DNA of 64,000 nucleotides from assembly GCA_009767595.1 (NCBI GenBank), contig VSDK01001200.1:1-64000 (forward strand), given 5' to 3'. This stretch comes from Symbiodinium kawagutii. Lineage: Eukaryota; Sar; Dinophyceae; Suessiales; Symbiodiniaceae. Position 1 is the first letter of the stretch; every line of letters begins with the position of its first letter. The position numbers were made by a program, and so were the translations under genes. The notes beneath the pieces are model-generated. The model saw only the letters and a list, made by a program, of their open reading frames with translations, was not told the DNA's origin and searched no databases. This document shows positions 10,551 through 19,918 of this stretch, piece by piece.

Positions 10551-11241
10551 CTATAAACTGAGGCTTGCTTCTCGCCTGCGGCTCTCGGTGGCCGTGTGAG
10601 TGTGTCCACGACTTGCATTTGGCCCGGTTGTTCTGAGCTTGGTACGTTTGATCATATCGCTTGGTCTTGTCCTTGTAGGCCGACCGATTTGGTGATTCCC
10701 CCCAAGCCTGGTGAGTTCTTGTCATTTCGTTTTGGGTGGGCGGTCACCAATCGGCCCGTTGACGTTGTTGCTGTTCAGGCTTGGCTTGTGCATGTTCAGA
10801 AGTCCATTTGGTCGCATGTCCATGATTGACTTGCTGTTCTTTCTTTGCTTGGCTTGTGCTTGTTTCGGTTGTCCATGTGGTTGCATGTCCATGTTGGCTT
10901 GGTTGTTCGCCCGTGTTCCGGCTTGCCATTGGTGTCCATTCTGCCTTGCGCTGGTGGGTGCGGTGTTCTCGTTCGCTCCTGTCAGCGTTCAGCTCTGCTG
11001 GGCGCGGGCCTCTGGTCTGCGCCTTTGTGGGGTTGGCTGGTGGTTCGGTTCTTTGGTTTTGGTTTACCCTCCCCCCCTTTTTGGCTGGGTTGGTTGGTGA
11101 GGTCTCTTAGGCGGTCTAGGGCCGTTTGTTTCCTTGGTGTGGCTGCGCTGGCTCTGCTCTGGCGGCTGCTCTGGCTTTGCTATGGCGGCGGCTCTGGCGC
11201 TTGTGCGCTGTCTACTTGGGGGCAGCTCACTTCGAAAAGTC
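10551..11241 (+). mobile_element. LINE family D 3' end, second copy with zinc-finger C-terminus
   Basis: Bases 10596-10829 encode a CCHC finger (CIWPGCSELGTFDHIAWSCP) followed by about 50 residues to a TGA. This matches, in layout, the C-terminal finger and tail of LINE family A (CPFCGCHAEQATLDHVVWEC plus about 45 residues), so it is the end of a related LINE whose RT lies outside the preserved part. A G/T-rich 3' UTR follows to GCTCACTTCGAAAAGT at 11240. The family A copy-0 tail follows directly. Confidence 0.7.
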
Positions 11242-11485
11242 AAATCCGTGTGACGACCTTGAAAAACGCCTTGGTTGGCCAAGTCAAACCTCTGACGCAT
11301 GTCTGAGATGGATGGCAAGTGTCCGGCAAGTGGTGCTGGATGCTCGCCACGACCGAATGTGACACTAAGGTGTCACAACACTCAGGTGGCTGCCCCGAGT
11401 CCAGCTGCTGCTGCGCTGCTGCTGCTGTGCGGCCGCTGCTGCTCTGTGGGCGTCATCTCCATCTACACTTCGTCAAACTGAGGTA
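11242..11485 (+). mobile_element. LINE family A copy 0, 3' end only
   Basis: The last 40 codons (from CCDDLEKRLGWP-like text to the TGA at 11361-11363) and the whole 3' UTR of a family A element, nearly identical to 19684-19922 and 27090-27290. It carries the stop-codon hairpin, a CTG-rich block and the terminal phrase CATCTACACTTCGTCAAACT then GAGGTAGTAA. It joins copy 1 without spacer. Confidence 0.85.
11358..11377 (+). promoter_or_regulatory. 3' hairpin overlapping the stop codon (copy 0)
   Basis: TGTGACAC, loop TAAG, GTGTCACA: a perfect 8-bp stem in which the element's TGA stop lies in the left arm. Identical in copies 1 and 2. It may be an RNA signal for reverse transcriptase recognition or translation end; this is an inference. 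Confidence 0.6.
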
Positions 11486-11701
11486 GTAAAAGAAAGCAGC
11501 AAGCTACTGGTAACGCTCAGGTGGCTTCACTGGTGCAATTTCTGTTTCAGGGCCACCTTGTCCTGAGGACCATGACTATGAAGCCTGGATGCGTGAAAGC
11601 TGTCAAAAACTTGCTGGTGGTGCGGGTGGGTCAGCTAGTTCCAGGCGTAAAAGAAAGCAGCAAGCTACTGGTAACGCTCAGGTGGCTTCACTGGTGCAAT
11701 T
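11486..11701. repeat. 55-bp direct repeat flanking 106 bp at the copy 1 5' end
   Basis: Bases 11486-11540 and 11647-11701 are identical (GTAAAAGAAAGCAGCAAGCT to GTGCAATT). The 106 bp between them starts TCTGTTTCAG|GG, like a splice acceptor, and encodes in frame the extra N-terminal text CPEDHDYEAWMRESCQKLAG, absent from copy 2. Confidence 0.85.
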
Positions 11702-11907
11702 GTTCAAACAGGTTGTGAACCGATCAGGCAGCGACTTGACACCGCTGACTGCCTTGATTGATCAGCTCCAACGAGAGCACCCCAAGAAGAAAAAGAAGAA
11801 GTCAAAACCGCAGGCTCAGTCTGCGACACCCCCAACCACTAAGGTTTGGAATGGACATCGCTACCAGGTATGCCCACGCACAGGGTGGTGGACCTGGTTG
11901 GAACCGG

Positions 11908-12453
11908 TTAGGTCAGAGATGAAGCCGGCCACTCCTCTGCTGCTGCTGTGCGGCCGCTGCTGCTCTGTGGGCGTCATCTCCATCTACACTTCGTCAAACT
12001 GAGGTAGTAACCGCAGTTTTCTGCCAAGCAGCTGTGGAAAGTGCGCAGAACGATCATGCAGCTATGGTGCATTCCGTGCTCAAGAACAAAAAAGTCGCTT
12101 GGAACGATTGTGGCATTTCTTTTTGGTTATTAGGTAATGATAATGCATGTTTGTTGCGTTGCCATGGCCTTCACTGGGGCCCCAGGCAGGTGAACCCCAT
12201 GATATCCTGCATTTTTTTTGTTCTTAGGCTTGTGTTCACAGATCGAACATGTTTGCGAAATGGCACCAGGACGTTCCAGTGTTCTATGGATGTCCAGTCC
12301 ATGTATCAATCCACCCAATTGGTCCTTTTTTATTAACATGTTTCTTGCCTTTTTTTTCACGTTTGTTTTTCCTTGTGTTTTGTTCCCCACCTGTCAGGTG
12401 AGGGTTGTTAGATTTTATCAGAAGTTAGGTCAGAGATGAAGCCGGCCACTCCT
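11908..12453 (+). mobile_element. Insertion in copy 1 with 29-bp target duplication and 3'-transduced flank
   Basis: A perfect 29-bp duplication (TTAGGTCAGAGATGAAGCCG to ACTCCT) lies at 11908-11936 and 12425-12453. Between them, 11937-12010 is the last 74 bp of the family A 3' UTR (CTG block to GAGGTAGTAA). Bases 12011-12424 are unrelated T-rich DNA. The arrangement fits a 5'-truncated family A insertion whose transcript ran past its own end into flanking DNA. The uninterrupted site is present in copy 2 near 20185-20213. Confidence 0.8.
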
Positions 12454-15400
12454 GAGTCCAACTGGCACTCAGATTGGCCATCGCTCCCGAAGTCAGAGCC
12501 TCAGAGGCGCCAGCAATCAGGACAAGCTGTCCCAGCGAGGCGTGTTGTGCTTAGTGACTCAAAAAAGGACAAGATCAGCGGCCAGGTCACTGGCATCAGA
12601 ACTCAGGACTGGACTGCTGCTCCCGTCCCTCAGCTGATAAAATTTCGAGATTTGGTCAATGCTGTCAGTGCTGGGGAAACCCCCCCTGGCAATTCAATCC
12701 GCTGAGCAACTAAGTGAGGTAACTGACCTTTGGAATGCCTTTGGTAACCCTAGTCCCCTGACTCTCATGCTCACTGGGAACTTGGCACACCCCGACCAAA
12801 CTCGAGTCACCGTCTCCTTGATCCGTGGCTCTGGAACACAACGGCTTGAAGCTGTCGGACTGCTTAGGTGTACTGCCAACCCGGGCCCTTGGGTCCACTC
12901 GGCGGCTAAAATCACCAAAGATGCTCTGCCTAAATCTGACAAGATTGAGGTTCGGTTAGTTGCGCCGGCCATGTACCGAGCTCAGTTCCTGCCTGAAGGA
13001 CATGCTGCGGACTCAGCCACATTGGTAGTTTCCAGCCTGGCTTCAGTCGCTCAGGTCTCAGTCAGCCAACTGACAGGAGGGCAGTGGGTGCAACGCCAGC
13101 AAGGTTCCGCCAAACATTTGGTTGGATACCTCAGACTCAAGCCTGAAACTGTTGCTAAGCTCCTTCCTCATAGCGGTACCAATGCTGTTTGCATCAACAA
13201 AGTGAATGACCGCAGTGGAGGGCAAGTGTTTTGGGTGAAGCGCTTAGAAGATGAAACCAGAGAAGCTTATTTCAGAAGAATTTCCAAACTCCAAAAAGAC
13301 AGACAGCAAGCAATCATCTGGAGGCAAGGTGGTGGCCATGACCTTGGTTTCGGTCGCACTGAACACGATGCCTGCCCAGCCCCCTCAAGAGTGGTTGCTA
13401 TTAGAGGGCTGCCTGCTGCTTGGGATGATGACGACATCAGTTCTTTCATGCACAGCCAAAAATGGATTGATTTTGTGGTCACTTCCCGAAAGAAGAAATG
13501 TGCCTACGGAAAAGGGTCTCCTCCCCCTGACCAAAGCGATCATAGCTGGTGGGCTTTCACGGTTGATGATGATCCTCCCTGGACCATCAGCATCCAAGTT
13601 CTCCCTCAACGACCCAGAGGTCCCATGATGTGCCAAGCCACTCGAGGACCAAGTAAAGGCCTCCCTCGCCCTGTCCCGTCCGATGATGTTGACATGCAGG
13701 ACCAGGGCCCGAACAAAACTGCTGATGCTGACCGTGCAAAAAACTCAGCATCGCCAGCAGCTTCGCAAGGTCACGCTGAGGACTCCAATGGTCGAAGTCG
13801 CAGTCGCTCTCCCAAAAGCAAGGCCGAAAAGTCTGAAGTCATAGTCATTGGTAGCCATGACCCACCTGCTAACACCCCGCCCAATGATCCTGACGCTGCG
13901 ATTATTCAGGGGTGGAAACAAATTGACTACGGAGGAGCAGGTGACTGCTTGTTCAGGGCAGTTGGCGCTTTCCAAAAACTCGCAAATGGAGCTGAGGTTG
14001 TCTCAAACAGCGAGGCTGCTACGGCCGGGGCCCTGCTTCGAAAGGACTGTGTTCAGCATGTTCGCAAGCACTCTGAACGGTTTAAAAATTTCTGGCATCC
14101 CAGAAAGGATGGCACCGGGCCTCAGACTTTTGAAGCTTGGTTGCAGATCAGTGGCAAAAAGGAAACCTACGCCAACGGCGTGCTCTGTCAGGCACTGCGG
14201 AAACCTTAGGCTCAGTGCTCGTGATCTGGTCCAAGAAATCTGATACTTGGGAAAGATATTGTGTGGCTTCCAGGTTCGGCAGAAACAACCTAGCTTGCAA
14301 AGCCGTATCAGGTCACCACATAGCCCTCTTATTGGACAAAGAACATTATAACCTGTTCCGCCAGCCTCCCGGTTCCACTTTTCCCACCTTTTGGCTCACT
14401 GAGTCCCCTGGGGTGTGGAGGCAGTTGGAGGGGGGGGGATCCACCAGGGCCAGCTCTGTCTCCAATGCCCGTGCCAGTCCTGCTCGGTCTGCTGCCACCC
14501 CGTCGGTCCATTCTCTTTGGTCCAGCCGGGCTGCTGCTTCTTCGGGTCGGGGTGCTGGTGGTCGTCGTACCCCGTCTGTCCATTCCGCTGCGTCTTCCCG
14601 CCCTGGTGTTGCTACTCCTTCTGTGCACTCTTGGGTTGCTCCCTCCCTTGCTCCGGGTGCTGTTGCCAAGCGGTTGCGATCCAACTCTCCCCCCTCTCGG
14701 GTGCTTGTGTCGTCGGCTAGGTCTTCTCGTCCCTCCAAGGCCCGCCTGCGTGTCAAAGGTCCGTGCTCTCACTCCTTCCATTCTGCCTGCTGTGTCGGTC
14801 CTGATGGTATGTCCACGTCTGAAGATAAGGTCCCTGACTCCGCTGCAGCCTTTGCCTTCTCTGCCGACCATGCCCATAAGGATGATGATGTTCCCATGTT
14901 TCGGCCAGATGTGGCACCGTATCCAAGGCGGAAAACGGTCAAACAGCCGGAACCTCCTGCAGGTCAGCTTGACATTCAAGGTGATCAATCTTGGATCTGC
15001 CCTTTGTGTCAAGTTGAGATATATCAAAAGCCTGATCCTCGAGCCCGGGAACTGTTCCGACGGAAAAGATGGAATCACTTAATTTCTAGACACACGGCCG
15101 AGGAACGTCGTGCGGTGCCTAGGCTTGGTGCGGTCACTCAGCTGGTAGTGCCTTCAGCTGAAATTCCTCTGACCCAGAGAGCCTGGACATGCCCTGAATG
15201 CAACAAAGGGTTGCCAACGTTGCCAAAAAATTGGCACCAACACAGTATTCAGGAACATTTTCGGCTTGAGCATCCCCACACCAATCCGAGTGATGCTTAC
15301 CATAACAAACAGAGACATGACCAGTCTCTCCGAAAACGTATGTCTTCCAGGGGAAAACATGCTGGAAGTGTCAAGGCTGAGGTTGCGGTTGCTAACCTTA

Positions 15401-16100
15401 GCTCTTGGGCTGCTGAAACTAATCATGATTTGAAGTACATCAAAATTCTTCACGATCCCTCCCATGAAAAGAGAGGGCAGTCCAACCAGCAATGCCTTGT
15501 TTGTTCTAGATGTCGCTTAAAAGGTAATCCTGCCGTGTTCAAAAAGAAACCGTGCTCAACTGAAACCAGGCCAATTCACACCAAGCTGGGTGCTTGGATT
15601 CGCCGCTTGGTTACCATCAATAAGACCAATGGCCCGGCACTTAAGGAAGGCTTTCGCCTTTCGCAGAAAGAACTTGAAGCCATGCACCTTGATAGCAATG
15701 GTCAAGTCGCTGCTCACGCTGAGGCTCCCCTTGACCAAGGTAAATCAGCAGCTACGGTTGATGCTGCCCAAATGGCCGGTCACGATGTCGTTGAGGTTCT
15801 ACCCCACAATGTCATGACTAGTTCTTCCAAAGCTCAAAGAGTCCCTTCTAGGTATGTCACCTGTAGAAAGTGTTGGAAAGTGAACCCCGTTGGTGCTGTC
15901 AAGTTGTGGAGCATCAAATGCCAGGTCCTGGGTGAGCGGGCTGTTGCTGCTCAGGGTAGGTATTGGAGGTCTCTGTCCAAAAAACAGCAGGATGCTCTCG
16001 CTAAGGCTTGGGGCGTTTCTGTTTCGCAGGTCAAAGGCTTTTTTCCCAAAGGTCCAAAAAAGGCTAAAAGTCTGCGCGGCTCAATCCGCTGTCTGGGGTG

Positions 16101-16130
16101 CGAATTGGCGAAGCTAGTCACCCTGGCCCG
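16101..16130 (+). other. RIGEASHPGP motif (copy 1)
   Basis: Encodes R-I-G-E-A-S-H-P-G-P immediately before the endonuclease domain. The final H-P-G-P resembles the N-P-G-P of 2A ribosome-skipping peptides, although the preceding D-x-E of classical 2A is not present. Confidence 0.6.
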
Positions 16131-16638
16131 CGCCAACGGGCCGGACGTAAACTGGCTAGTCTGGCAAAACTCTGGACATGCAACACTGGTGGTGCTCCTA
16201 AAGCCTGGAAGCTGCTGCCGTTTTTCACGGCAGAAAAACCAGACATCGTTTTCTTGCAGGAAGTCGATTTTAAACCTAATGAATGGAAAGCCTTCCATGC
16301 CCACGCGCAAAAGATTGGGTACCATGGGTTTTTTACTGGTGCAAATTCGCAAAAGCCAGGAGGTGAGGCTGCAGTTCTCATCAGAAAGTGCTTCCCGTGT
16401 GTCGACCGGCTTGGAACTATTCTTCCACAGGGGGAGCTGCTCAGTTGGTGTGGATGGGTGGGTACCTGGTTGGGTCTATCTATCTTGCTCCTAACCCCGA
16501 TTCTATGCAGGTTTGTGAAGAAGTCACGCAAGCTATGCACACGATTGGTTCTCAATGCGGTTGGCTTGTTGGTGGTGATTTCAACGCTGAAACTGATGAA
16601 AATCTGTTCAAACATACGTTGGCTGATCTCCAGGTTGG

Positions 16639-17050
16639 CTGTTGGGACCCTGGAGTCCCCTCGAGATATAACACTGCAGGCCATGACCTTGTTTGGAATC
16701 GATCCTTGCGCAAAGAAAAAGGCCATCCGGAAGAAGGTAAGATATGGTGCTTGAAGTGCCGGAAGCAATGGAGGTGGATGGACCGCAGAACATGTTTACC
16801 TAGAGCAGCTTGTGTACCAAGCCATACAGTTAAGCCTTTGAAGCGAATTCATGGAAAACGCACACTGTCCAGTCTTCAAGAGACTTTGACTACTGTGCCT
16901 TTGCATGAGAGCTCTGCAGCTTCGTCTTCAAGAGCTCCTTTGGACAGAGTTGGTGTTGGATGAATCAGTTGCTGCCTCGGAGCGTGGTTGTTAGCGGCTC
17001 CACAGCTCCTACAAGCACCAACTGTTGGGACCCTGGAGTCCCCACGAGAT
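16639..17050 (+). mobile_element. 354-bp insertion in copy 1 with 29-bp target duplication
   Basis: A 29-bp duplication with one mismatch (CTGTTGGGACCCTGGAGTCC then CC[T/A]CGAGAT) flanks 16668-17021. Copy 2 has the empty site at about 24397-24425. The inserted DNA is not family A; it has coding-like composition but several stops in each frame. It might be a retrocopied host transcript fragment or a SINE. It splits the endonuclease domain. Confidence 0.8.
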
Positions 17051-19794
17051 GGTCTGGTAACCGTTGCATCGATTATTTCCTCAGTAATCGGGTTGCGTCC
17101 CACACTCAGATTCTTGACCACGAAATTGCTGATCACTGCATTGTCCAAACTCAGGTGCAGTTCAGGTTGCCAACAGTAGAAACCTGGACACAATGCCCAG
17201 TGGTCAGGCTGCCGTCGCTAAAACAAATGAACTGCACTGAGGAGGCATGGCAAAGTCATGTCAGCTCTTTTTGGACGCATAACCCTCAGGACGCAGCAGG
17301 GGCCCCAGATGTCAACACGGCTTGGCAACATCTCTCTCAGGAACTGTTCAGCTCCTTAACCAAGGGCGTCGCGGCTTTAAAGCCGGATGTTCTCGCTCAA
17401 ATCCCCCGGGGAATGCTTAGAAAAGGTAAACCCACGGCTGCCAGTTTTCAACCGGATTCTAATGCGGTTAGGGCTGCGGCTGGAGCACAGGCCAGTTGCA
17501 AAGAAATCCGATTGTCACGTCAGTTGGGACGGCTACGTGAAATCAGTCGCATGGTAGGGCACAACCAAAGGATTCCTCAATGTCTCTGGGATAAGTTGGC
17601 TAGGTCCCCCTACTATGACCCCCAAATCTCGGTTCATCATAACATTATCAAAACACAAAACCTCCTGAATCAATGTCATGAGCTCAGACAGCGCACCAAC
17701 CTGACGCTGTGGAAGGAGAAAATGCAGGATGACAAGTGTGCTTTTGCTTGGTTGCGCAAAGATCCTCAGATTCTTACTCACGCAGTCAAATTGCATCAGG
17801 GTGACGTGGCTGCGTCGTCCATTTCTGAGGCTTTGTCCAAAATTAAGGATTTTTGGAAGCCAATTTGGGAACGTGAAGAACCCGATTGGAATAGGGCTTG
17901 GCAGGACATCACGGAACAATTGGGAGGTCCTGTCAATTCTGAAACTTGGCTCCATCTGAGGGGCGAGGACTTGGCTCAAGCGGCCAAACAAACCAAAGGC
18001 ACGGCGCCTGGACTTGACCAATGGACTAAAGACGAACTTCTGCTGCTGTCACCGACCATGTGGGATAGTGTTGCTGATTTTGTCAAAAATTGTGAACTGC
18101 AAGGTCAGATCCCGGAACAATGGAAGGAGATTAGGCAAATGCATTTAAGTAAAGGCAAAGCATCTGATCTCGTTGGAGACCTCAGACCCATCTCTGTCAC
18201 CAGTTTGTGGTGGAGAACAGTGCAGCGTGCTAGGTTTCAGCACGAACAGACTCAAAAGTGGATCAATCAAACCATGCCTCATTATGTTTATGGTGGGGTG
18301 CCCGGCAAAGGCACCATTGATGCCGTGGCTCCGTTGCTGAAAGCTGATGCTTCGCATTGGTGGATTGGTTCTCTTGATTACCAAAAAGCTTTTGATCGTG
18401 TTCAACCTAGGGAAGTGTATTCTTTGTTCAAATTTTTGGGGATGCCCCCTATGGTTGCTGATTTGATGCTTAGCTGTTGGTCTGACCAGAGACGGTATCT
18501 CCAGTATCTCAACCAATTTGATCCCAACGTCACCAAGGTTTCCTCCTCGCTGTTGCAAGGAGATCCCTTTTCCATGTTAGGAATGGCTGTGATCATGTTG
18601 CCTGCGGCTGCTGAAGTCGCGCAAACGGTGCCTGCTGTCACGCAGGTCCTGTATGCTGATGATAGAACGTTGGCTGCCCCGTCGGTTGATACCCTTCTGG
18701 AATCCATTCGTATCTGGCACAAATGGGGGACCAGGCTTGGGTTGGCTGATAATGTCGAAAAAACGCAGTTTTACCATCCTACTAAAAAGGGACGTGCTGA
18801 CTTGGCTGCCGCTGATATTCCTGCCAAGCAGATCGTCGATGACCTTAAAGTTTTGGGATTCTGCTTCCAAGGTGTTCAGGCTCGTCAAACTACAGCCACA
18901 GAAAACACCAGGTTGCAAAAAGCTCAGGTTCAAGCACTTCGCGTGGCTTGCCTCCCTGGGTCTCTCCATCGAAAGGTCCGGTTGGGGCAATACACCGTTC
19001 CAGCAAAGGCTGGATATGGGTGGCTGTGTCGGAACCCTAGCTTACAAGACGCGAAACCCCTGGAAGCCGCCTGTCGAAAGCTCATGCAGAAGCAGCGCCA
19101 AGCTGCCCCAGATTTGTTCAAGTTGGTCAAGGGGCATTTTTGGGATCTCAAATTTCTTTTGCGCACAAAACTCAGCAAGCCATGCCGCCCCAACTGCTGT
19201 CCAAAGCTGGATGGCCAAGGGCGGTACATCAAGGTCTCAATAACCTGGGGTGGACCAAGCTCAGAGGGTGGGTTTGGCGTCACGAAGGACTCAATCTGTC
19301 CTTAGCCCTGTCCGGGGCGCAGGCACGTCAGAAGTCAGTCTCTGAGGCTTGTCATGCGCTCAGAGAATCATGGAGGCACACTCGCTTTCAAAGTTTTCTT
19401 GGAACTGCACGGCGAGACGCCGCACAACTTCAGAATGTTGCCTACAGTGAGTCCAGGGTCCATCGCCTGCGCACTTACCATCACAATAAACATTCCATTG
19501 CAGTCGTCACGGGTGCGTTCATCTCACCGGCTGCTTTTCAACAAATGAATACCAGCGATACCGCTGACTCGGTTGTGACCAATTTTCCAGGTTGTCCTTT
19601 TTGTGGATGCCATGCTGAACAAGCAACACTTGATCACGTGGTTTGGGAGTGCCCATCCAATGGGCGGCCTGCTGAAGCAACTCCGTGTGACGACCTTGAA
19701 AAACGCCTTGGGTGGCCAAGTCAAACCTCTGACGCTTGTCTGAGATGGATGGCAAGTGTCCGGCAAGTGGTGCTGGATGCTCGCCACGACCGAA

Positions 19795-19814
19795 TGTGAC
19801 ACTAAGGTGTCACA
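19795..19814 (+). promoter_or_regulatory. 3' hairpin overlapping the stop codon (copy 1)
   Basis: Same perfect 8-bp stem and TAAG loop as in copies 0 and 2. Confidence 0.6.
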
Positions 19815-19918
19815 ACCCTCAGGTGGCTGCCCAGAGTCCAGCTGCTGCTGCGCTGCTGCTGCTGTGCGGCCGCTGCTGCTCTGTGGGCGTCATCTCCATC
19901 TACACTTCGTCAAACTGA

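Larger units (their letters stand above)
11541..19799 (+). pseudogene. LINE family A polyprotein, copy 1 (OTU - zinc fingers - endonuclease - RT)
   Basis: This is the same protein as copy 2 but broken. Starting from an in-frame ATG at 11589 it has a basic N-terminus, then lesions relative to copy 2: 488-bp insertion at 11937; 11-bp deletion near 12690; 1-bp deletion near 14195; 1-bp deletion in an A run near 16069; 2-bp insertion near 16398; 354-bp insertion at 16668; 34-bp deletion near 19158. Intact pieces lie at about 12690-14195 (up to the OTU Cys motif GAGDCLFRA), 14200-16068 (OTU His, zinc fingers), 16100-16398 (HPGP motif and start of endonuclease), 17050-19158 (end of endonuclease, RT with YADD) and 19160-19799 (C-terminal CCHC). 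It cannot make a full product. Ends at TGA 19797-19799, inside the 3' hairpin. Confidence 0.85.

Noticed and set aside
12034..12424. Open frames within the transduced 414-bp segment
   Set aside because: T-rich, with short frames only; no coding evidence.
14329..15078. 249-codon minus-strand frame and similar long antisense frames inside LINE copies 1 and 2 (also 23504-24313)
   Set aside because: Shadows of the Ser/Arg-rich and Cys-rich LINE coding region; both copies show the same shadows.
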